Assembly: GCF_020042665.1 (NCBI RefSeq)
Contig: NZ_CP083376.1
Span: 1-64,000 of the forward strand
Direction: 5' to 3'
Origin: Pseudoxanthomonas sp. X-1
GTDB taxonomy: Bacteria > Pseudomonadota > Gammaproteobacteria > Xanthomonadales > Xanthomonadaceae
Length of the DNA: 64,000 bases
Position numbers and translations under genes: made by a program. The number at the start of each line of letters is the position of its first letter. The stretch's first letter is position 1. The notes below the pieces were generated by a model. It saw nothing but the letters and a program-made list of their open reading frames with translations. It was not told where the DNA came from and searched no databases. Positions 1-7,239 of this stretch are shown here, piece after piece.

Positions 1-122
1 GACCGAACGCGTTGATCTCATCGGTGCAGCGCGGAAACCGAGAATCGGGCAATAAGCCAATATCTGATTTTCGGATATCGAAGGGGACCCGATAACTTCG
101 ATTCGCGGACGCGCTGTCCGTC

Positions 123-467
123 ATGTCGAGGAAGCAGGCCGTGACGCCTTCGAAAGCCTCCAGAAGGGCTCCTAAGATCAGAGGGGTTATCACCGCGCCG
201 CCCAGCGCGAGCTACGCGTTCGGCGCGACACAGGCGCAGATCGATCGGTTCCATCAGCTGCTGCGCACGATCAGCGCGCATAGCGACATGGTGGCGGTGT
301 GCGCGGGCGCGCAGCTGGACGACGCCAGCCTGAGCACTTTGGGGGAGAGCATCTTCCATGCGGCGCACGAGGTGCGGGTGCTGGTCGATACGATTTATGC
401 GCAGCGGCTGCGGGGCGGGGAGCCCTGGCCGGCATCGGCGCTCGCGGGTTCCGCTCCGCCCCCGTAA
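123..467 (+). CDS. Hypothetical small helical protein, 114 aa
   Basis: I do not recognise a named family. The central part (about residues 30-95) reads as two or three amphipathic helices with regular spacing (FHQLLRTISAHSDMVAVC, then LGESIFHAAHEVRVLVDTI). The N-terminus is basic and serine/lysine rich, and there is no signal peptide or membrane segment. No clear Shine-Dalgarno sequence precedes ATG 123, so the start is uncertain. The last dozen codons run into repeat unit A (430-622), so the natural C-terminus may have been replaced when that repeat arrived. It resembles small Pseudomonas/Xanthomonas helical DUF proteins only in general character. Confidence 0.5.
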   Translation: MSRKQAVTPSKASRRAPKIRGVITAPPSASYAFGATQAQIDRFHQLLRTISAHSDMVAVCAGAQLDDASLSTLGESIFHAAHEVRVLVDTIYAQRLRGGEPWPASALAGSAPPP

Positions 468-622
468 GCGGCCGGCGCAGCGAGGGGGCAGCGCCGGCGT
501 CGGCCATCCGTCCCGGATGAGGACGGTCACGGATGAGCTGGCCCGCAATCCCGCGTAGCATCGGCGGCAGCACCGCGCCGCTGAAGCGCGGGGACACCTT
601 GCGATCCGTCCGCCTCGCCGCT
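430..622. repeat. Repeat unit A: remnant of a NERD-gene 5' end
   Basis: This stretch aligns with unit B (2945-3156) along most of its length: the shared blocks are a ggcatcggcg start, gcagcgccg, tccggatgag, a gcatcggc-gcagcaccgcg block and ccttgcgatccg. The minus strand can be read as FSGAVLPPMLRGIAG, matching the N-terminal membrane segment of the intact NERD gene (FSSAVLLPMLLVVVG, minus strand near 5830). The rest of that gene is missing here. As at the intact locus, the remnant sits just upstream of and divergent from a DUF2306 gene. Confidence 0.6.
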
Positions 623-724
623 TCTTGTTCTGGTGGGGGTGGGGCTGGTCCGCAAGGCCAGGTGATCTCACCTGCCGGCGCCAGGAAACCAAGCACCGGC
701 AGCACCGCGAACGGGAGTCGCGCG

Positions 725-1402
725 ATGGCATGGGAAGGCAGGCGGAGCGGGCGAGGGATCTCGGTGGCGGCCTCCGCGGCCGTCGTGCTGGCCCTGGGCT
801 GGCTGGGCATCGGCTTTCTGCATGCGGCGTACCTCAAGTACGCCGCGCTGGATTCGCCGGCGTACGCGATGTTCCTGCTGCGGCGGGGCTGGCTGTGGTG
901 CCATCTGGCCGGTGGCGGGCTGGGCGTGGTGCTGGGCTTGGTGCAACTGCTGACCCAGCGCTGGCCGCGGCTGTGGCGCGTGCATCGGGTGTCGGGCCGC
1001 GTGTACTTCGCCGCGATGCTGGTGGCCATGGTCGGCGCGGTCGGCCTGATCGCGACCTCGCCGGCACCGACGGGCATCCGCGTGGCCTTCGGCTCCACCT
1101 TGCTGGCGTGGCTGGTCACCGGCGGTGCGGGCCTGGCGGCGATCCTGCGTCGCAACGTGGCCGCGCATCGCCGCTGGATGCTGGGCGCGTATCTGGTCAC
1201 GCTGGCCCCGGCGGTGTTCCGGCTGTCGCTTGCGGGCGTGGTGGCGCAGGGCGTGGCGCCATCGCCGGACCTGATCGCGTGGATGCTGTGGGGCAGCTGG
1301 GCGGTGCCGCTGTTGCTGTATGCGCTGTGGCTCAGGCTGGCCGGCGCCGCGCATCGCGGGTCATGGGCGGAGGGCGCCGCGCTGCGCCATGACCGCGCGT
1401 AG
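725..1402 (+). CDS. DUF2306 membrane protein, copy 1
   Basis: This is a 225-residue integral membrane protein of the DUF2306 family, of unknown biochemical function. It has about six hydrophobic segments, starting with ISVAASAAVVLALGWLGIGF. The family hallmark RVHRVSGRVYFAAMLV and the AHRRWMLGAYLVTLAP segment (about residue 150) are both present. ATG 725 is chosen over upstream in-frame starts because the paralogue at 5995 begins at the equivalent codon. The two products are roughly four-fifths identical, and almost unchanged over the first ~68 residues, which hints at gene conversion or recent duplication. A remnant of a NERD gene lies divergently upstream, as for copy 2. Confidence 0.8.
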   Translation: MAWEGRRSGRGISVAASAAVVLALGWLGIGFLHAAYLKYAALDSPAYAMFLLRRGWLWCHLAGGGLGVVLGLVQLLTQRWPRLWRVHRVSGRVYFAAMLVAMVGAVGLIATSPAPTGIRVAFGSTLLAWLVTGGAGLAAILRRNVAAHRRWMLGAYLVTLAPAVFRLSLAGVVAQGVAPSPDLIAWMLWGSWAVPLLLYALWLRLAGAAHRGSWAEGAALRHDRA

Positions 1403-1605
1403 CTCAGGCGTTTGGCAAGCGCATCCGCCGGGCGGCCTTGTCGGGTTGACTGCGTGCCCCCGTCCCGCGCGGATATGGGTGTGTTCGGTGGACACGGCGC
1501 TGATCGCGCCGTGGGTGTGACGCTGCTGGCTTGAACTCCAATCCATCCGCCTGCTGAGGGATAAAAGCCTTGGCGCAGGGAAAGCTGGAGGCAATGCCTA
1601 GGTGG

Positions 1606-2052
1606 TCAGGGCGACGGATCGCCCGCCCCAAGCCGCGCCACCACGCGCCAGAACGCGTCGGCATCTTCCGGGGGCACCGCGTCGATCAGGACGCGCCGCA
1701 CGGCGTCGGCGTGGACGCGGCGGGCGTCGCGGACGGCGTCGCGTCCGTCGGCGGTGGCGACGACCTGCCAGTTGGCGGTCGAGCCTTCGCGGCGCAGCAG
1801 CCCGCGCGTTTCCATGCGGGTCAGTTGACGCGAGAGCCGGCTGCGCTCCCAGCCCAGATCATCGGACAGGCGCTGCTGGCGGATCTGGCCCGCGGGCGTT
1901 TCGACCACGCGCGTCAGCACGGAAAAGTCCGCCGCCGACAGGCCCGTGTGTGCGGTGATCTCCGCGACGACCGCGGCCATCACGGCCTCGGTGGCGCGCT
2001 TCCAGGCGATCCATCGCTGCATGTCCTGTTCCGAAAGTCTGCTCATGCGCAT
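1606..2052 (-). CDS. MarR-family transcriptional regulator
   Basis: This is a winged-helix repressor of about 148 residues. Helix-turn-helix features are visible in TGLSAADFSVLTRVVE, then LGWERSRLSRQLTRMETRGLL, the usual MarR recognition helix and wing, followed by REGSTANWQVVATADGRD. It is divergent from the SDR gene at 2099, with only 46 bp between the start codons. Two near-palindromic sites fill that gap, so it probably represses itself and the SDR, with a ligand relieving repression. ATG 2052 has AAGG a few bases upstream; ATG 2046 (MSRLSEQ) is an equally possible start. Confidence 0.88.
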   Translation of the reverse strand: MRMSRLSEQDMQRWIAWKRATEAVMAAVVAEITAHTGLSAADFSVLTRVVETPAGQIRQQRLSDDLGWERSRLSRQLTRMETRGLLRREGSTANWQVVATADGRDAVRDARRVHADAVRRVLIDAVPPEDADAFWRVVARLGAGDPSP

Positions 2053-2059
2053 CCCCGCC

Positions 2060-2077
2060 TTGTTGACATGGCAACAA
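2060..2077. promoter_or_regulatory. Operator site 1 for the divergent MarR/SDR pair
   Basis: TTGTTGACATGGCAACAA is an 18-bp palindrome with one mismatched pair (arms TTGTTG/CAACAA around CATG). The TTGACA inside it could serve as a -35 box toward the SDR gene. Its size and symmetry are typical of MarR operators. The assignment is inferred from position. Confidence 0.6.
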
Positions 2078-2093
2078 TAGCGGACGAATGCTA

Positions 2094-2110
2094 TTGACAT
2101 GACAACACAA
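2094..2110. promoter_or_regulatory. Operator site 2, containing the SDR start codon
   Basis: TTGACATGACAAC repeats the core of site 1 (TTG-N-CATG-N-CAA). The two CATG centres are 31 bp apart, about three helical turns, which puts both sites on one face of the DNA. The ATG in this site is the predicted SDR start (2099-2101), so the mRNA may be nearly leaderless or the repressor may block the start region directly. Confidence 0.55.
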
Positions 2111-2842
2111 CGCACGGTGCTCATCACGGGCGGCACGTCCGGCATCGGCCTGGGGCTGGCCAAGCGCTATGCCCAAGGCGGCGCGCGGGTCGTGATCACC
2201 GGCCGCTCCGCCGAGCGCCTGGAGCAGGCGCGGGCCGAGCTGCCCGGCTGCGTGACCATCGCCGGCGACCTGGCGCGCGCCGACGCGCGCGAGCGCCTGG
2301 CCGACCGCATCGCCTCCGAGCTGGGCGGCCTGGATGTGCTGGTGAACAACGCCGGCATCCAGCGTCGGGTGGACATCGCCCACGACACTGCGGCCTGGCC
2401 CGAGCGTCAGGCGGAGATCGATCTGCTGTTCTGCGCGCCGATCCACCTGGGCACGCTGCTGGTCCCGCTGCTGCGCAAGGCCCGCCAGGGTGGGCAGCTG
2501 GTCAACGTCACTTCAGGCGGCGCGTTCAATCCGCAGACCTTCGCGCCGGGCTACAGCGCGGCCAAGGCGGCGTTGCACAGCTACACGATGAATCTGCGCC
2601 GGGCCCTGGCCGGGGCCGGCGTGACGGTCACCGAGCTGATCCCGCCGGCGGTGGCCACCGCCCTGGCCGGGCCGGGACAGGCGCACGGCGCGGATCTGGA
2701 CGCGTTCTGCGATGCGGTGTTCCCACGCATCGAGCGCGGCGAGGCCGAGGTCGGGTTCGGCCCCACCGACACGCCGGAGTTCCGCGAGCGTCTATCCGCC
2801 GAACATGCGCGGTTCGAGGCGTTCGCGCGGCGTAACGGTTAG
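2099..2842 (+). CDS. SDR-family oxidoreductase (DltE-like)
   Basis: This is a classical short-chain dehydrogenase/reductase of 247 residues. The cofactor motif TGGTSGIG is near residue 11, NNAG near 83, the catalytic serine in NVTSGG, and the YSAAK catalytic pair near 150. The layout fits a cytosolic NAD(P)H-dependent reductase; the substrate cannot be read from the sequence. The start codon lies inside a repeated palindrome, and there is no Shine-Dalgarno sequence ahead of it. The divergent MarR gene is its likely regulator, suggesting induction by a small organic compound. Confidence 0.88.
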   Translation: MTTQRTVLITGGTSGIGLGLAKRYAQGGARVVITGRSAERLEQARAELPGCVTIAGDLARADARERLADRIASELGGLDVLVNNAGIQRRVDIAHDTAAWPERQAEIDLLFCAPIHLGTLLVPLLRKARQGGQLVNVTSGGAFNPQTFAPGYSAAKAALHSYTMNLRRALAGAGVTVTELIPPAVATALAGPGQAHGADLDAFCDAVFPRIERGEAEVGFGPTDTPEFRERLSAEHARFEAFARRNG

Positions 2843-2944
2843 ATGCTCGGGCTGCGCTTCATGCCGGCGTTGCGCCTCGTCGTCTGCGGAACACGAGTGA
2901 GGCAGCAGGCAGTGCCTGGTTGTCGATGTTCTGCACGTTCCATG

Positions 2945-3156
2945 CCGGCATCGGCGCCCGTAAGGTTCCACTCCGCCCGCGTAAGAACCGGTCGTATCGA
3001 GGGGGTGCAGCGCCAGCCTCGCCAATCCGGCCCGGATGAGAAGGATAACGGACGAGCGAGCCTGCAATCCCGCTTAGCATCGGCAGTAGCACCGCGCCGC
3101 TGAAGCGTAGTGGCACCTTGCGATCCGCCCGCCTCGCCGCTGGATACTGGCAATGT
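2945..3156. repeat. Repeat unit B: second remnant of a NERD-gene 5' end
   Basis: This is homologous to unit A. On the minus strand it reads FSGAVLLPMLSGIAG, the N-terminal membrane segment of the NERD protein, followed by out-of-frame sequence. Its right end (gatactggcaatg) also matches the spacer before DUF2306 copy 2 (gtactggcagaac), but no DUF2306 gene follows; AT-rich DNA begins instead. It therefore marks the left edge of the low-GC cargo. Confidence 0.6.
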
Positions 3157-3390
3157 CGCTGTCATCGGGAGATCCTCATCTACTTCATCATCTTGTGCTC
3201 TTCGAGAATCCGAAATAGATGCGAGTAAATGGAGAAAGACATGCTTCTATGCGAAGGATAAAATTGCGGATACCTAGCCAAGACGAATGATCATCTGTGC
3301 TCATCAAACGATCCACCGAAGCACCATAAGGAACACCGGGATTGCAATTGCATTTTATGCGATTGATTAATTGATCAAGGAGTGACTAAC
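3157..3390 (+). promoter_or_regulatory. AT-rich leader of the HEPN-like gene
   Basis: Base composition drops sharply here. Just upstream of the gene are attgcaattgcat and gattgattaattgatcaa, both with dyad symmetry. TTGCAA followed after 17 bp by GATTAA is a possible weak promoter. AAGGAG at 3377-3382 is a strong Shine-Dalgarno sequence that fixes the start at TTG 3391. No other gene was seen in this stretch. Confidence 0.4.
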
Positions 3391-4839
3391 TTGCTAGTTA
3401 CAGTGGCCTTCCCAGTTAAAAACTACGTTGAGCTCATGGAAAGCTGGCCGGTCAGGGCTGGAGATACATCGCTGTTTCTAGAATGTGAGTCCGGTGTCGT
3501 AAAAATGGTATGCGTTTCCTACTCAGGTGTCGGAATCGAGAATGCACCACAGCTGGAGGCCTGTTCAGAGTCGAGCCCTGCAGCCAGGATCAGCTTGCCT
3601 GGAGGCATATATATAGAATCAACTGTAGAAAAGCTGATGGAGTGGCAAACTGTACTTTCAGGCCAACAAGTGTTCGACTTAGATTTTGACAATCCTCAGT
3701 TGAGATTTAGGGCTGAAAATCCTTCAGAGGATGGAATGATACCGATTACTTCCTTTGGAAGCTCGCGTGGCGAGATACTAAACGCGGCATTAGATTTCGA
3801 CGCGATCGGTAAAGCTTTCTTGGTCAACTCAGTTGATCACGTGCGAGTTGAGTCGGTAGCTCACTTTCGTGAAGGTAGAATTGCTTACGCTTCAGGAAGG
3901 CACGTGGACGCCTATAATAATTACTATCTGTTTTTGGAGACCCGGTACTGTGATGGAAAATTTGGGAATGAAAGACAGACGAAGTTGCTATGCCAAGTTC
4001 CGGATTTCTTGAAGTATCTTAATGAAGCGATAGTTTACTTTCGGCAAGAGGCGACGGAAAAGCAGCCGAGAAAATCAAAGCATCTGGAGGAAGTTTTCAA
4101 GCCGGATTCGACGGCGTACAAAAAAATTGAGTCTCTCGTATTACTGCGGGGGCACCTACGACATCATTCATTAAAAAGCCCCCATCGATGGAATCCAAAC
4201 AGGCAGCAGGAATACGAAATGCCTGCAAGATTTCTAGGTTTGGTGGTTGGCAATATAGTGTTGTCTGAGTCACTTAGAGATATTTACGACCCGGTCATTC
4301 AAGAAAAGTTCCGAGATATCTCCTCAAATGCTGGGCTCAAGACGGAAATTAAAGTTTCAACCTATAGGATTGATAGAAAGCCCACGTTGGTCGTGGATAT
4401 GACATTCCCGACCACGGTCACTTCCACTCGACTTTGTCTAAGGGCTACGCGCGACACCATTGATCTTTGCGAAAATAAAGAGCAGTTGTCAGATACAACG
4501 AAGTTAGCAGCGGAAGCTAATGGACTCGAATTATTTGTCGCCGAAGTTGGCATTTGGGCGTATACGGTGACGCGATCAGTAAAAGGAATGCCGGAACGGA
4601 ACTACATTAGATGCGTTTTTGAATACCTGAAGGCGGGGGCCGTACTGAGAGGTGAGTTTAAGTTGCCGATACAGCGTAGCACTATAGATGTTCTGTCTGG
4701 ATGGCGACTACTTGAGAGCTGTTTTGACTGGATTGAGAACAGAGATCCAACTACCCGTATCGTGACTTTGAGGATCTTCCTTAACGAGTTCGAAAGCCCT
4801 CTCATTCGTTATGCAGTTGGAGCTCAAGTAAAGCGGTGA
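3391..4839 (+). CDS. Low-GC protein with a HEPN-like RX4H motif, function unknown
   Basis: This 482-residue soluble protein belongs to no family I can name. TTG 3391 is preferred because AAGGAG lies 8 nt upstream; GTG 3382 overlaps that signal. The first ~130 residues look beta-rich. A segment near residues 160-195 (GRHVDAYNNYYLFLETRYCD) resembles the first conserved helix of many HEPN-fold proteins. Near residue 250, LRGHLRHHSLK gives an R-X4-H motif, the ribonuclease signature of HEPN domains, followed by a further helix. The C-terminal third is mixed alpha/beta. Codon use and GC content are far below the neighbours, pointing to recent transfer. It is convergent with a NERD-domain gene. A phage-defence role is inference only. 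Confidence 0.7.
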   Translation: MLVTVAFPVKNYVELMESWPVRAGDTSLFLECESGVVKMVCVSYSGVGIENAPQLEACSESSPAARISLPGGIYIESTVEKLMEWQTVLSGQQVFDLDFDNPQLRFRAENPSEDGMIPITSFGSSRGEILNAALDFDAIGKAFLVNSVDHVRVESVAHFREGRIAYASGRHVDAYNNYYLFLETRYCDGKFGNERQTKLLCQVPDFLKYLNEAIVYFRQEATEKQPRKSKHLEEVFKPDSTAYKKIESLVLLRGHLRHHSLKSPHRWNPNRQQEYEMPARFLGLVVGNIVLSESLRDIYDPVIQEKFRDISSNAGLKTEIKVSTYRIDRKPTLVVDMTFPTTVTSTRLCLRATRDTIDLCENKEQLSDTTKLAAEANGLELFVAEVGIWAYTVTRSVKGMPERNYIRCVFEYLKAGAVLRGEFKLPIQRSTIDVLSGWRLLESCFDWIENRDPTTRIVTLRIFLNEFESPLIRYAVGAQVKR

Positions 4840-4964
4840 ACACTCTAGATATTTTAGTCGACCGGTTAAATGCCGCTGATATATGACCTTATAACCTCTC
4901 GCAACATAGGACGGGCCCCGCGCAATAGCTGATGATTGCTTCTACGGTACGCACATATCTGTGA

Positions 4965-5864
4965 TCAGGGCCGTGGCTCTGCGGGCGACGGATAGCGATG
5001 CGTGATCAGCTGGCCGATGGACTTGCGGACTGATTGGGGGAGGGGCGTGCCTGACCCGATGCGCAGCATGAAGCTACTGTTGGTGCAGTTATTGACCAGT
5101 ACTCGAGGAAAGACAGACTTCTCACTGTCCACATACCAGCCCGGCAATGCTACCACCGGGATGACGCGCACCTGTTCGATGCCGCCTTCGCGCAGATAGC
5201 TTTCCAGCCATCTAGCTTGATAGTCGGCCTGCTCGATCGGCTTGATCTCGGTGTGCTGGGGGAAGAATAGCTGTTGGTTGTCGTAGCGAACCCGAGCTGA
5301 CGCCTTGCCACGTTCTGCTGGCTTGCGGCGAGACTTGGTTTCGATCGCGAAAACCGCGCCGGGTGCGACCACGACGTGGTCCAGGTTGAATCCGTTGGCC
5401 GGGACGTCGTGAAAGACCATCGCGCCTTCGGCGATCAACGGCGTCAGGCATTGCGCGACGGCCAGCTCTGCGTGAAGTCCGTCCAGTGCTCTGCGGCGTG
5501 CCCTCGCGTGGTGAATCATGCGCCATAGTGCGAAGGCCAGCATCGCCCCCAGCACTACAACGAACATCAAGTCGCCCATGCCGAACCGGATCTTCGTCCA
5601 GTCGATACCCGTCTTGTCGATGCGCGCGAGCAGCCAGAGGGCCAGGAAGGTCGGACCGGCCACGGAGATCATGCCGGAGAAATCCAGCAGCTTCTCCTCG
5701 TGGCGCGCGATGCGCCGGCGCAGGCCGTCGCCTGGGAGATTGACCAGTTGAATGTTGAATGGAGCGCGCCGGCGGTCGAGTGAGCGCAGGAAGCGCCAGA
5801 TGAGCAGGCCCACAACTACGAGTAGCATCGGCAGCAATACCGCGCTGCTGAAGATCAGATACAT
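4965..5864 (-). CDS. Membrane-anchored NERD-domain protein
   Basis: This is about 299 residues long. An N-terminal hydrophobic helix (FSSAVLLPMLLVVVGLLIW) is followed by basic residues, then two more membrane segments (residues ~68-85 and ~98-120). The nuclease-related domain runs from ~130 to 265, with the core GFNLDHVVVAPGAVFAIETK containing the conserved D..VV and E-x-K positions of the restriction-endonuclease-like fold. The domain would face the cytoplasm. ATG 5864 is preferred because AAGGAG precedes it at a reasonable distance. It is divergent from DUF2306 copy 2, and decayed copies of its 5' end occur at 430-622 and 2945-3156. Function is unknown; NERD proteins are predicted to act on nucleic acids. 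Confidence 0.78.
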   Translation of the reverse strand: MYLIFSSAVLLPMLLVVVGLLIWRFLRSLDRRRAPFNIQLVNLPGDGLRRRIARHEEKLLDFSGMISVAGPTFLALWLLARIDKTGIDWTKIRFGMGDLMFVVVLGAMLAFALWRMIHHARARRRALDGLHAELAVAQCLTPLIAEGAMVFHDVPANGFNLDHVVVAPGAVFAIETKSRRKPAERGKASARVRYDNQQLFFPQHTEIKPIEQADYQARWLESYLREGGIEQVRVIPVVALPGWYVDSEKSVFPRVLVNNCTNSSFMLRIGSGTPLPQSVRKSIGQLITHRYPSPAEPRP

Positions 5865-5945
5865 CACTGGAGCTGCTCCTTGCTGCACTTCGTCCTAGCT
5901 GGGAGTGTGGAGCAGACGATGGAGTCAAGCAATGGCATCTGGCGG
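5750..5945. repeat. Repeat unit C: intact NERD/DUF2306 junction
   Basis: This is the template of the repeat family: the 5' coding end of the NERD gene (minus strand) plus the spacer leading to DUF2306 copy 2. The block gagtagcatcggcagcaat corresponds to tagcatcggcggcagcac in unit A and tagcatcggcagtagcac in unit B. The spacer text accgcgaacgggagtcg is shared with the spacer before copy 1. Confidence 0.55.
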
Positions 5946-5994
5946 CGTGAAAGACCGGGGTACTGGCAGAACCGCGAACGGGAGTCGAGCGATG

Positions 5995-6672
5995 GCATGG
6001 GAAGGCAGGCGGAGCGGGCGATGGATCTCGGTGGTGGCATCCGCTGCAGTCGTGCTCGCCCTGAGCTGGCTGGGCATCGGCTTTCTGCATGCGGCCTATC
6101 TCAAGTACGCCGCGCTGGATTCGCCGGCGTACGCGATGTTCCTGCTGCGGCGGGGCTGGCTGTGGTGCCATCTGGCCGGTGGTGGGCTGGGCATCGCGCT
6201 GGGGCTGGTGCAGCTGGTGACGCAGCGCTGGCGCGGTGCCTGGGCGGTGCATCGCTGGTCGGGGCGGGTGTACTTCGGCGCGATGCTGGTGGCGATGGTG
6301 GGCGCGGCGGGGCTGATCGCGACCTCGCCGGCGCCGCTGTCGATCCGGTTGGCCTTCAGCGCGACCAGCGCGGCGTGGTGGGTCACGGCGGGCTTCGGGC
6401 TGGCGGCGATCCTGCGGCGGGATGTCGGGACGCACCGGCGCTGGATGCTGCGCGCCTATCTGGTCACGCTGGCGCCCGCGGTCTTCCGGCTGGCGCTGGC
6501 GGGCGTGGTCGGCGCCGGGCTCGCGCCGTCGCCTGGCCTGATCGCCTGGATGCTGTGGGGCAGCTGGGCGGTGCCGCTGCTGCTGTATGCGCTGTGGCTC
6601 CAGCTGGCCGGCGTGTCGCGGCGCGCCGGATCGGGGATGGAGGGCGCCGCGCTGCGCCATGACCGGGCGTAG
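5995..6672 (+). CDS. DUF2306 membrane protein, copy 2
   Basis: This is a 225-residue paralogue of the protein at 725-1402, with the same first ten residues (MAWEGRRSGR) and last eight (GAALRHDR plus A). It has the same DUF2306 landmarks, including HRWSGRVYFGAMLVAM and HRRWMLRAYLVTLAP, and about six membrane segments. The middle (residues ~75-140) has diverged most. It is divergent from the intact NERD gene, and the short intergenic region probably carries both promoters. Function is unknown. Confidence 0.8.
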   Translation, partial: AWEGRRSGRWISVVASAAVVLALSWLGIGFLHAAYLKYAALDSPAYAMFLLRRGWLWCHLAGGGLGIALGLVQLVTQRWRGAWAVHRWSGRVYFGAMLVAMVGAAGLIATSPAPLSIRLAFSATSAAWWVTAGFGLAAILRRDVGTHRRWMLRAYLVTLAPAVFRLALAGVVGAGLAPSPGLIAWMLWGSWAVPLLLYALWLQLAGVSRRAGSGMEGAALRHDRA

Positions 6673-6786
6673 TCCAGGCGCTCGGCAGGCGCATGAACGT
6701 GGGCGGGTTTGTTAGATCGCCTGAGGACTGGCCGAGCCGGGCCACCCCATTCAGAACATGTCGCTTGTTGCGTCGTGGGCGTCGCG

Positions 6787-7239
6787 CTATTGGCCTGAAT
6801 TGTTGTCGGGCATCATCAGCACCAGCGGCGTACACGCGCTGGCGGAACAGCCAAAGGTGCGTACCACGTTGCCACGGGTCCACGTCGCGGTGGCGGCGGC
6901 ATTGATCGCATAGGACCAGGTCTTGCCTTCCGCCTGCAGCTGGCCGCTGATCGTGCAGGGCAGCGCGTAGAACGCATCGCCCGTGCCGTCCGGATACTCG
7001 CGGCTGGCGCCGAAGAAGCGCGCGACGCCTTCGCGATCCAGCTTCCACGCCTTGCAGGCCGCTTCCAGTCCCGGATCCGCTGCACGTCCCGCGTCCGGCA
7101 CGTAGACCGACGTGCCCACGCTCAGCACCTGGACGTTGTCGCTGCCTGCGGCGGCCGGCGCCGCGCCGGTGTCAGCGGGTCGGGCCTGCGGGATGTTGCA
7201 CGCCGCCAGCAGCGGCAGCGCCAGGCACGTACAGGCCAT
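6787..7239 (-). CDS. Lipoprotein, candidate immunity protein for the amidase
   Basis: This is 150 residues long. The N-terminus MACTCLALPLLAAC has a lipobox (LAAC), so the mature protein should be lipid-anchored on the periplasmic side. The mature region has a conserved-looking pattern with two cysteine pairs (LEAACKAWKL, ALPCTISGQL, TFGCSASAC). ATG 7239 is chosen because upstream starts lengthen the signal peptide unnaturally. The first 68 bp overlap the 3' end of the amidase gene in another frame, so the two are co-expressed. Effectors with XVIPCD domains are normally paired with a periplasmic lipoprotein inhibitor (X-Tfi), the basis of the immunity call. Confidence 0.75.
   Translation of the reverse strand: MACTCLALPLLAACNIPQARPADTGAAPAAAGSDNVQVLSVGTSVYVPDAGRAADPGLEAACKAWKLDREGVARFFGASREYPDGTGDAFYALPCTISGQLQAEGKTWSYAINAAATATWTRGNVVRTFGCSASACTPLVLMMPDNNSGQ

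Noticed and set aside
18..731. 237-residue minus-strand frame at the left edge
   Set aside because: It spans a plus-strand gene and a repeat unit, is Arg rich, and has no domain or ribosome-binding site.
3382..3384. GTG start for the HEPN-like gene
   Set aside because: It overlaps the AAGGAG signal (3377-3382) and so cannot use it; TTG 3391 has the correct 8-nt spacing.
5212..6660. 482-residue minus-strand frame across the NERD and DUF2306 genes
   Set aside because: It changes from plausible to Arg/Gln-rich low complexity and overlaps both real genes in other frames.
725..6672. Composite transposon bounded by the two DUF2306 genes
   Set aside because: There is no transposase, terminal inverted repeat or target duplication; the repeats are ordinary genes, so recombination between duplicates is the simpler reading.
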